From an uncultured Fibrobacter sp. (GTDB lineage: Bacteria > Fibrobacterota > Fibrobacteria > Fibrobacterales > Fibrobacteraceae), in contig CAKUWY010000005.1 in NCBI GenBank assembly GCA_934699585.1, forward strand, positions 102,380 to 166,379: a DNA stretch of 64,000 nt. The letters are read 5' to 3'. The translations under genes and the position numbers were made by a program. Under the pieces are notes generated by a model. The model saw only the letters and a list, made by a program, of their open reading frames with translations, did not search any database and was not told where the DNA came from. This document shows positions 15,803 to 23,307 of this stretch, in pieces (within the stretch, counting starts at the first letter, position 1; every line of letters starts with the position of its first letter).

Positions 15803-18800
15803 CTACATCCCCATGTTCTTGCGGGTCTGTTCGCGACGGAGGCGGATGATTTCCTTTTCGATGAGGAGCTTTTCTACGGCCGGGATATCTTCGTGACGCC
15901 GGATGGCATCCTTGTACAGGGCGTTGGCCAGTTCGGGTTCACGGGCAAGGAACGATATGACGGCGACATTCCGGAGGAAGAATTCGTCCATATTCTTGAT
16001 TTCGTACTTCTCGTAGAAATCCGCCACCAGCTTGGCGGCCGTCGCGTAGTCCTTGGCACGGGCCGTTTCCAAGATGTTGAACTCGTCCACGAAGGAGGCG
16101 GGGAACACCCCTGCGTTCACCAGGTCGCGAACCTTCACATAGACGGCGTTGGTGTCTCGGGCTTCCATGGGAATGCCCCTCACCCACTCGATGTATTCTT
16201 CGCGGAACTTTTTCCATTCGGGCGAGGCTTCGGCCACCATAAAGCGGGACCTTTGCGCCAGGGCGCCAGATTCCGGCTCGGGGGCCGGAATGACGTTGTT
16301 GTTGGAGGCCGGAACGACGTTGTTGCCGGAGGATGCGACACCACTAGTATCCTGCGGAGCGGGGGCCTGGGCACCTGCGCGCATCAGGGAATCGGTACGG
16401 TTCAGGTAAGCCAGCAGAGCCGTTTCACGATAGACATCACGGTTCTGCATCATGGCCTTGACCTTGGCGGGCCTTCGGAGCGCATAGTCGGCGCTGTCCA
16501 GGTATTCGGGCCAGCAGACTTCGCAGCTGTCGAACACCTGCACAATATGGGCGTTGGAATGCACGAAGCGGGCCTCTTCGGCCTTGTTGTCCACGATAGG
16601 CGTAAAGATGCTGTTGGGCTGGATGTTTTCCATCATGGGCCGGACCATCTTGGAGGTGAACAGGAAGTTCTGCTCGCCAAAGAAGTCGGGTTCCCGATGG
16701 ATGCGCTCGAATTCCGCCACCAGCACGGGGTCGGTGCTGAACCGTCCGATGTTCTTCTGGATTACCGGCTGATCGCTTGCGATAATGATGATGTCGGGTT
16801 CTTCGGGAGCGCGGTATAGGCTCACATAAGGGAACACTACGTCCAGCGCCTTCAAGATGTTCAGGAACAGCTGGTCGTTGAATTCGTAAGTCTGGATCCA
16901 CTGGACCCAAAGTCCGCCGGGTTTCATGTAGCGGCGCATCTTGGCGTAGAACTCGTGACTGAAAAGGCTCGCCACGCCGCTGACCCAGGGGTTGCTGGGC
17001 ACGCTAATCAGCAGGTCGTACTTGCGGCGGTTGGTAAGGAAAAACGTCTGGGCGTCGTCGATGTAAATGTGAATACGGGGGTCGTCGTAGCCGCGGGCGT
17101 TCCAGGGGTAGAACCCGCGGGCAAGATTCATCATCTCGTCCTCGATTTCCACGCAGTCAAAGTCCTTCAGCAGCGGGTCGGCCAGCAAGTAATGGGCGCC
17201 CATACCCGAGCCAAAACCCACCATGCCCGCGTCGTAGGGCTCGGAGCGCACCGCCATGGGCATGAACGCCGTAGCCGCCTGGGTCAGCTCGTCCCCTTCG
17301 ATGGGGTGCTTGCGGTCCTTGCTCATGCTGGCGTCGGCCTTGCCGTTGGTCTTGATGTACCAATGCACATCGGACTCGTGGAAACTGATGGTAGCCGTCT
17401 TTCCGTCCTTCACCACAATCTTTTCGTCGGGATGCAGGTTCTTGTAGGCGCGGAACGCACCGGAGGTCACCAGATGCGGGTCAAAATTCACGAAGATGGA
17501 AGGCAGAACCATCAGGGCCGCCACCAGGTAGAAAGGCACGCTGTAGCGGAATTTTTTACGATAGACCACCAGCAGAACAAAGCCGATGGCAAAGTCCAGC
17601 ACGGCGGCAAGGACCAGGGCGCCCTTCAACTGCAAGAACGGCAAGAGAATCAGGCCGCCACCTGCCGAACCGATAATGGAGCCCACCGTATTCCAGCCGT
17701 AAACCTTGCCGATGGGGGCTTCGCTCTTGAAGGCCCGGGTGAGAATCACCGTGATGAGCGGGAGCGTCATGCCCGCAAAGAAACTGGTAGGCACCATCCA
17801 CAGGACGGACAGGGCGTACTTGAAAAGGCTCCAGCAGATATAGCCGTCGGCGGTGGTGTTGAAAATCTGGTTCGCCTCGTTCATCATGCCCCAGAAGGGC
17901 TTGTGGAAGTACAGCGTGCACAGGGCGAAAAAAGCCATGAAAATCTGGGCCAGGGAAAGAATGACCAAGGAATCTTTTTTCAAAAGCTTGCCGCTGACGG
18001 CGCTTCCGATGGCAAGTCCCAGAATGAAAGCCGAAAGCATCTGGTCGAAACTGTGGCTGGAGCTACCCATCAAGAGGCTGAGCAAGCGTATCCAGACAAT
18101 CTCGTAAACGAAGGAGGTAAGCCCCGTAATGGCCGCAATCCAGAGCCAGGTATTCTTGGGCGGCATGGGTAGCTTGTGTTCGGCAACATAGTCAACGTTC
18201 AGCGGCTCGACGGCACGGCTTGAACCTGCCGTGGAACTTTCCGAACCAGCCGTGGCACGTTCCGCATCAACATCCGCAGCATCATCCTCGTCGTCTTCCT
18301 TGTTGGGCGATGTGGCAAACCCGATGTAGCCGAAAACCGCCGCCAGCAAGAAGTTGATGGAAGCCGCCACGCAGAGGGTGGCGTGGTTTCCCAGTTCGGG
18401 AATCAGCAGGTAGCTGGTCACCAAAATTCCGATAGCAGAACCCAAGCTGTTGGTAAAGTAGAGCATGGGAAGCGAAAGTTCCTGACCGCTCTTGCGCAAG
18501 AGCCCCGCCGCAATGAAGGGGAAAGTCATGCCCACCGCAATGGCGATGGGGAGCGTAGAACCCGTAGCCAGCACCACCTTGGTAATCTCGGCGCCGGTAA
18601 AGCCCAAGCCCGCAATCCATTCGCTGTCAAAGAAAAATCCCGTAAGCAGGTTGTAGAGGGGGTGGTAAACGAGGCCGCCAATACCGATAGCCAGTTCCAC
18701 CGCCGCATAGCCAAGCAGGGGCCGCTTTACCCATTCCACCATCTTGCCCGCGATAAAACTACCGATGGCAAGACCGCCCATGTAAATGCACAGCGTGAGC

Positions 18801-18916
18801 ACCTGGCCGTAGCTGGCGTGGCCCAAGAAAAGCTTGAGATAGCGGGCCCAGGAACCTTCGTAAATGAGGCCAGCAAAACCCGAAAGCGCAAAGAGAAAAT
18901 AGACTAGGATGTTCAT
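15803..18916 (-). CDS. Fused multi-helix transporter-like/spermidine synthase-like protein
   Basis: A 1037-aa fusion. Residues 1-200 and about 250-490 form two blocks of hydrophobic helices resembling MFS-like membrane modules (start LVYFLFALSGFAGLIYEGSWARYL, a motif shared by membrane SpeE-like proteins). A Rossmann methyltransferase-like domain follows (GFGSGMGAHYLLA near residue 567, then DCVEIEDEM and YDLLISVPSNPWVSGVASLFS), similar to the spermidine-synthase fold. The last 250 residues include a low-complexity Asn/Pro/Val repeat and a helical tail. The substrate is unknown: propylamine transfer is only one possibility. It is the last gene of an operon, 3 nt after a PII-like gene. Confidence 0.82.
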   Translation of the reverse strand: MNILVYFLFALSGFAGLIYEGSWARYLKLFLGHASYGQVLTLCIYMGGLAIGSFIAGKMVEWVKRPLLGYAAVELAIGIGGLVYHPLYNLLTGFFFDSEWIAGLGFTGAEITKVVLATGSTLPIAIAVGMTFPFIAAGLLRKSGQELSLPMLYFTNSLGSAIGILVTSYLLIPELGNHATLCVAASINFLLAAVFGYIGFATSPNKEDDEDDAADVDAERATAGSESSTAGSSRAVEPLNVDYVAEHKLPMPPKNTWLWIAAITGLTSFVYEIVWIRLLSLLMGSSSHSFDQMLSAFILGLAIGSAVSGKLLKKDSLVILSLAQIFMAFFALCTLYFHKPFWGMMNEANQIFNTTADGYICWSLFKYALSVLWMVPTSFFAGMTLPLITVILTRAFKSEAPIGKVYGWNTVGSIIGSAGGGLILLPFLQLKGALVLAAVLDFAIGFVLLVVYRKKFRYSVPFYLVAALMVLPSIFVNFDPHLVTSGAFRAYKNLHPDEKIVVKDGKTATISFHESDVHWYIKTNGKADASMSKDRKHPIEGDELTQAATAFMPMAVRSEPYDAGMVGFGSGMGAHYLLADPLLKDFDCVEIEDEMMNLARGFYPWNARGYDDPRIHIYIDDAQTFFLTNRRKYDLLISVPSNPWVSGVASLFSHEFYAKMRRYMKPGGLWVQWIQTYEFNDQLFLNILKALDVVFPYVSLYRAPEEPDIIIIASDQPVIQKNIGRFSTDPVLVAEFERIHREPDFFGEQNFLFTSKMVRPMMENIQPNSIFTPIVDNKAEEARFVHSNAHIVQVFDSCEVCWPEYLDSADYALRRPAKVKAMMQNRDVYRETALLAYLNRTDSLMRAGAQAPAPQDTSGVASSGNNVVPASNNNVIPAPEPESGALAQRSRFMVAEASPEWKKFREEYIEWVRGIPMEARDTNAVYVKVRDLVNAGVFPASFVDEFNILETARAKDYATAAKLVADFYEKYEIKNMDEFFLRNVAVISFLAREPELANALYKDAIRRHEDIPAVEKLLIEKEIIRLRREQTRKNMGM

Positions 18917-18919
18917 AAA

Positions 18920-19282
18920 TTACACCACCTGCATCTTGAGGGTCTTGCCGTCTTTATCTACGGCTTTCCACGGGGTAAGCCCCACCACTTCATCTACGGG
19001 GAGCGAGAACGCGATGCCCTGCCCCATGGTGTCAAGCCCCGCCTTCTGGTAAAGGGCATGTAGCACGGCGTCCTTGATTTCCTTGTCCACAAGAATCATC
19101 ACCACCTCTTTTTCAGGCTGGATAGCGATGTGGAAAAACGATTCCGCCTCCTTGTTGGCCGTACCGCGGCCGTTCAGGATAGTGCCGCCTCGGGCGCCCG
19201 CACTCTTGGCCGCCTCCATGACCGTCTCGGAAAATCCGGCATTGACAATGCACATGATCATCTCGTGCTTGCTTGCGCTCAT
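18920..19282 (-). CDS. PII-like signalling protein (second copy)
   Basis: A 120-aa protein with the ferredoxin-like alpha/beta pattern of PII proteins: an N-terminal strand (EMIMCIVNAGFSETVMEAAKSAGARGGTILNGRG), a middle strand after a shortened T-loop (KEVVMILVDKEIKDAVLHALY), and a C-terminal strand (GQGIAFSLPVDEVVGL). The GRGTAN motif parallels GRG.. of its neighbour. The classical uridylylated Tyr of GlnB is not obvious. It is translationally coupled to the upstream PII-like gene (4-nt overlap) and probably regulates the DUF1538 membrane protein or the downstream fusion; that is inference from the operon. Confidence 0.78.
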   Translation of the reverse strand: MSASKHEMIMCIVNAGFSETVMEAAKSAGARGGTILNGRGTANKEAESFFHIAIQPEKEVVMILVDKEIKDAVLHALYQKAGLDTMGQGIAFSLPVDEVVGLTPWKAVDKDGKTLKMQVV

Positions 19283-19701
19283 TTCTCGTTCCTCCGTACC
19301 GCCTTGCGGTTGTCGCTCAAAAAGTTGAAAATGGACTTGCCGATAATGCTTGTCATGGGAATCGTGCAGGCGATGCCCTTGCCACCCGCGATGGTGTTGA
19401 ATTTTTCTTCGATGCTTTCCAGGGCCGCCTTGAGCTTGTCCTCGCCTATTACGCTCAGAATGACCGCACGCTCGGAATCCACCAGACCGATGGCCGTAAG
19501 AACTTCCTGGGAGGCGGTTCCCCTGCCGTAAAAGACCATCTGCATGTTCACGCCAAAAGACTGGATGTGGTCCATGTAAAAGTCCGCCTTGGCGCGGTTC
19601 ACCATGGTCACCAGAATCTTGAGGCGGTTCATGGACACCTTGGAATGCCCGTCGGGAGACCCGCTTCTCCTTCGCCTGACCTGTCTTTCCTTTTCAGCCA
19701 T
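19279..19701 (-). CDS. PII-like signalling protein (first copy)
   Basis: A 140-aa relative of the next gene. After a basic 25-residue N-terminal extension (KERQVRRRRSGS) it shows the same fold: RLKILVTMVNRAKADFYMDHI, VFYGRGTASQEV, AVILSVIGEDKLKAALESI and a GGKGIACTIPMTSIIG C-terminus. Two adjacent, diverged PII-like genes may form a hetero-oligomer or respond to different ligands. It lies 8 nt downstream of the DUF1538 gene and overlaps the next gene by 4 nt. The basic tail is unusual for PII proteins and could bind acidic lipids or the membrane partner. Confidence 0.78.
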   Translation of the reverse strand: MAEKERQVRRRRSGSPDGHSKVSMNRLKILVTMVNRAKADFYMDHIQSFGVNMQMVFYGRGTASQEVLTAIGLVDSERAVILSVIGEDKLKAALESIEEKFNTIAGGKGIACTIPMTSIIGKSIFNFLSDNRKAVRRNEK

Positions 19702-19709
19702 ACCGCTCC

Positions 19710-21242
19710 CTACACAAAGTCTATAATCTGCTCGTCGTCGGCATCCTGGATACGGCGCATCATGTTGCGGTTCCTGAAGAACCTAGAAACGATGGCCTTG
19801 AAGCCGAGAATCTGGATGGTAATCAAGGGAGTCATGGCCACCATGGCCACGATACCGAAAGCATAACTCAGAATGGAATCGTCACCGCCGTGGATGACGG
19901 AGCAAGCCCCGATAGAAAGAGGCAGTATAAAGCTGGAGGTCAAGGGCCCGCTAGCCACACCACCCGAGTCGAAGGCGATAGCCGTATAAAGCTTGGGCAC
20001 AAAGAACGACAGACCGAGGGAAACAAAATAGCCAGGAATCAGGTAGTAAATCAGGGGGAAGCCCATGTAGATGCGAAGCATAGAAAGCCCGATAGAAACA
20101 CCTACACCGATAGAGAGAGCCACCAGCATGGAACGCTTGGTCACCAGGCCACCTGTAATCTCTTCGACCTGCCTGTTCAGCACGTGTACCGCAGGTTCTG
20201 CAAGCACCACCACCATGCCGATGACAAAGCCCGCCGCTACAAGAATATGGGGTGTCTTTGCCAGATTACAACCCAATTGAAAACCGATGGGCATGAACCC
20301 CACCTTCACCGCTGTAAGGAAAATCAGCAGCCCCGCAAAGGTATAGCAGATGCCAAAGCCCACCTGAACCAGCTTGGACCAGGACACCCTAAGGGCAAAC
20401 AGCTGTAGGACCACAAAGAAAACCACAATCAACGCGAGAGCCACGAACACTTCCCTCGCCACCGTCAAGACCGTAAAGACGAAATTAAGGCCCAGGTTCG
20501 CATCTATGGAATAGGCGTCAGGTTCCAGCGTAAAGGTAAGGCCGCCCTTGGAAAAAAGAACCAGGCCCATCAAGGCGAGAATCGGCCCTACGGAGCAAAG
20601 GGCAATCAAGCCGAAACTGTTCTCGCTAGCATGCTTACCGCCAATGGCTCCGGCCACACCCACACCCAAGGCCATAATGAAGGGCACCGTAATAGGTCCC
20701 GTCGTGACACCGCCCGAATCAAAAGCCAGGGGAACAAAGATATCCTTGCCCATGGAGACCATGAGCATGCCCAGCATGAAGAGCACCAGGTAGAAGAAGA
20801 TGATGATGGTAGAAAGGTCCATCTTGAACACAATCTTGATGATGGACAGCACCAGGAAAATCCCCACACCCACGCCTATGGTGGCCACGAGAAGTACGGG
20901 GTGTATCGCCTGTTTTACCTGTTCGGCAAGCACCGAGAGGTCGGGTTCCGCGACAGTGATGAGCACGCCCATAACAAAGCACACCGAGGCCAGCAGCTGC
21001 AACTTGCGGGACTTGGCAAGGCCGGAACCCACATGTTCGCCCATGGGTGTCATGGCAAGGTCTGCACCCAGGTTGAAAAGCCCGATTCCCGCAACCAGGA
21101 AAACCGCACTGATAACGAAGACCAACAGTTCCTTCGTAGAAAGTTCCACCAGGGGCGTAAAGGACAGTACCAGCACGATCAGGGTGACCGGCAGTACCGA
21201 CGAAAACGCCTCGTGGAGCTTTTCAAAGAAGGTCTTGAACAT
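19710..21242 (-). CDS. DUF1538-family polytopic membrane protein
   Basis: A 510-aa integral membrane protein with two homologous halves, each with about six helices. Paired motifs recur: GADLAMTPMGEHVGSGLAKS and VITVAEPDLSVLAEQV in the first half, VGFMPIGFQLGCNLA and VLAEPAVHVLNRQVEEIT in the second, and FDSGGVTTGP versus FDSGGVASGP. These fit DUF1538, a putative transporter family often found beside PII-like genes; the transported species is unknown. ATG 21242 overlaps the stop of the FKBP gene (TAATG), so the two are coupled. The duplicated FDSGG motifs may form the substrate site. Confidence 0.88.
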   Translation of the reverse strand: MFKTFFEKLHEAFSSVLPVTLIVLVLSFTPLVELSTKELLVFVISAVFLVAGIGLFNLGADLAMTPMGEHVGSGLAKSRKLQLLASVCFVMGVLITVAEPDLSVLAEQVKQAIHPVLLVATIGVGVGIFLVLSIIKIVFKMDLSTIIIFFYLVLFMLGMLMVSMGKDIFVPLAFDSGGVTTGPITVPFIMALGVGVAGAIGGKHASENSFGLIALCSVGPILALMGLVLFSKGGLTFTLEPDAYSIDANLGLNFVFTVLTVAREVFVALALIVVFFVVLQLFALRVSWSKLVQVGFGICYTFAGLLIFLTAVKVGFMPIGFQLGCNLAKTPHILVAAGFVIGMVVVLAEPAVHVLNRQVEEITGGLVTKRSMLVALSIGVGVSIGLSMLRIYMGFPLIYYLIPGYFVSLGLSFFVPKLYTAIAFDSGGVASGPLTSSFILPLSIGACSVIHGGDDSILSYAFGIVAMVAMTPLITIQILGFKAIVSRFFRNRNMMRRIQDADDEQIIDFV

Positions 21243-22663
21243 TACTCGCCCAGATACTCTACGGCAAAGATAAGAGTGGAGCCTCCGGGAATAGGTCCAT
21301 GAGCACGTGAACCGTAAGCTAGCCCGGGAGGCACAATCAGAATACGCTTTTCGCCGGGGAGCATTCCTGCCACACCCAGGTCCCAACCGCGAATCACGTG
21401 ACCACCTCCTAGAGGGAACCTGAGTTCCTGACCGCGGTCACGAGAACTATCGAACTTATGACCATTGACAAGCCAGCCCGTATAGTGGACACTGACATTA
21501 GTACCCGAACGGGCAGGTTCGCCTTCGCCGGGCTTGATAACGGCGTAACGCAGGCCTTCAGGGCCATTTTCAAAAGAAAGGGTAGTGGTATCCGGGAAAA
21601 AGTCCATATTGGCAATCACGGCAGAGTCCACTTCGGATTCCAGCAACTCTACACGGAACACAAGGGTAGAATTGGAGGGAATCATAGTGTATGCCATCGC
21701 CCCATAGCCCATACCAGGAGACACCCGAAGCCAGCGGACTCCGCCTTCGCGCATACCTTCCAAGCCCTGTTCCCAGCCCCTGATAAGCTTACCGTTCCCC
21801 AGCATCACCTCTAAAGGCTTTCCCAAATCCTTGGAACTACCGAACTTGCGGCCAGAAAGAAGCCAGCCGGTGTAATGGGTCTTGAGGCTCGCTCCCGGAA
21901 CTGCGGGCTTGCCCGTGCCTACTTTTTCGTCGTAGGCCTTAAGCCCCTTCGAAAGTTCATTCCACTTGAGTCCCTCTACGTTTTGCGGAAATTTGTCCGG
22001 TTCCATGGGCGGGTCGGCGTGGACTAGCTCCACCTCGAAGTACATGTCCGAATTGGGCGGAATTCCATCCATAGAGCGTTCCCCATAAGCCATGACCGCA
22101 GGCACCGTCAAGTAGCGAATTTCCCCAACCTTCATGCCCAAGATTCCCTTTTCCCAACCGAGAATGACCTGGCCCACACCCAAAGTAAATTCCAGAGGCT
22201 CTCCTCCATAGGTACTGATGTACAACCACTTGTCCTTGTAGCGAGCGATGCTATCCGCATTGGTGACACCGACGGCAGCGGAATCCGTAGGGGCGGGTAC
22301 GGAGACTTTTGAATCCTTAGCCCCGTCTGCGGTTGCAGCCTTCGAATCCTTCGACTTAGCGGCATCCTGGGTGGTTTTTGCCGTATCGGCAGGTGCAGCC
22401 TTGACGCTGTCTGCCGTCACAGAATCTGCAGATGTCTCTGGCGTTGCAAATTCCAGAGCCGCCAGGGAATCCTCGTAGGCCTTTTTCCGCATTTCTTCCA
22501 TTCGCAGGCTATCCAGAATCAGGTAGCCCTTGTAATGAACTTTTATCAGCTGACCCTTGCGAATCTCGTCGCCCTGGCCGTCCCTGACACTTTCTATGTT
22601 AAAAGGGATAGCCCACAAATTGCAAAACAGCGCGAGGACCAAAAAAATCTTCAATTTCGGCAT
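21242..22663 (-). CDS. Secreted protein with three FKBP-type peptidyl-prolyl isomerase domains
   Basis: A 473-aa exported protein (signal peptide about residues 1-18). It carries three FKBP domains: the first split by a long insertion (residues 36-55 and 150-215), the second at 250-343 (THYTGWLLSGRKFGSS ... STLVFRVEL), and the third at 385-473 (VHYTGWLVNGHKFDSS ... STLIFAVEYLGE). The insertion (about residues 70-140) is an Ala/Asp/Ser/Lys/Thr-rich low-complexity segment. The catalytic-type Asp of the third domain (KFDSS) is Gly in the second (KFGSS), so only the third looks classical. The protein probably assists folding in the periplasm. It is first in an operon with the DUF1538, PII-like and fusion genes, with TAGGAG upstream. 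Confidence 0.88.
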   Translation of the reverse strand: MPKLKIFLVLALFCNLWAIPFNIESVRDGQGDEIRKGQLIKVHYKGYLILDSLRMEEMRKKAYEDSLAALEFATPETSADSVTADSVKAAPADTAKTTQDAAKSKDSKAATADGAKDSKVSVPAPTDSAAVGVTNADSIARYKDKWLYISTYGGEPLEFTLGVGQVILGWEKGILGMKVGEIRYLTVPAVMAYGERSMDGIPPNSDMYFEVELVHADPPMEPDKFPQNVEGLKWNELSKGLKAYDEKVGTGKPAVPGASLKTHYTGWLLSGRKFGSSKDLGKPLEVMLGNGKLIRGWEQGLEGMREGGVRWLRVSPGMGYGAMAYTMIPSNSTLVFRVELLESEVDSAVIANMDFFPDTTTLSFENGPEGLRYAVIKPGEGEPARSGTNVSVHYTGWLVNGHKFDSSRDRGQELRFPLGGGHVIRGWDLGVAGMLPGEKRILIVPPGLAYGSRAHGPIPGGSTLIFAVEYLGE

Positions 22664-22740
22664 AAAAACTCCTACCCCACAAGATAGAAAATGCTAGTTT
22701 TACGGAGTAAGGTTTTTCCCCTGTTGAACGGAAAAAGAAT

Positions 22741-23307
22741 ATGCTATCTGTTGTTATCGTCATAACGATTGTCGTGCTGTCCATTATTCTTGCGGCCATC
22801 GGTGCCTACGTGGTTATCCACAGCACCGAAGAAAAAGAAGAACCCAAGCCGGTCATCGACGTTTCCGGCCAGTATGCCGTGGTGGTCCGCCCCGCACGGG
22901 AATCCCTCACCAACGTAAAGCCCTCCGAAGTATCGCTCCGCTCCTGGCTAGATACCCAGACGCAGCTCACCCCCGAACAGCGCGAAGAATATATCCGCCA
23001 GTGGAACGCCTCTCTCGAAGAGACCATCCGCACTATCGACGAGGGCGACAAGAACGGCACCGTCACCTACCGCATCGAACTAGGCCCCAAGGGCAAGAAC
23101 TACGTGAAGTTCGTCGGCGAAGACAATTTCATTACCCGCGAGCAAATCCGGAACCACGCCGAAATTTTGCCGCCCTACGTGCTGGGCTGCGACTGCAAGC
23201 TTTTGCCCAAGCAGCCCTGGGAAAACCCCAGCAAGTCCGGCTGGAAGGCCGTTGTACCCTCCCACGGAAGCACCTACGAAGTCCCCGACTGGAGGCAACT
23301 TGCGTAA
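22741..23307 (+). CDS. Membrane-anchored protein of unknown function
   Basis: A 188-aa protein with one N-terminal transmembrane helix (LSVVIVITIVVLSIILAAIGAYVVI, residues 2-27), then a charged, soluble domain. A region near residues 75-95 (TQLTPEQREEYIRQW) is helical. Near residue 150 there is a CDC pair (LGCDCKLL). I do not recognise a family. It starts just after GGAAAAAGAAT and overlaps the beginning of the PorV-like gene by 8 nt, so the two form an operon and probably act together at the envelope. Confidence 0.65.
   Translation: MLSVVIVITIVVLSIILAAIGAYVVIHSTEEKEEPKPVIDVSGQYAVVVRPARESLTNVKPSEVSLRSWLDTQTQLTPEQREEYIRQWNASLEETIRTIDEGDKNGTVTYRIELGPKGKNYVKFVGEDNFITREQIRNHAEILPPYVLGCDCKLLPKQPWENPSKSGWKAVVPSHGSTYEVPDWRQLA

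Noticed and set aside
16955..18172. Long antisense frame inside the transporter/SpeE fusion gene
   Set aside because: Low-complexity His/Gln/Gly-rich translation; the sense gene has clear domains.
23252..23299. Upstream ATG as start of the PorV-like gene
   Set aside because: It would put 16 Pro/Thr-rich residues before the signal peptide; TTG 23300 has a perfect GGAGG and opens directly into the signal peptide.
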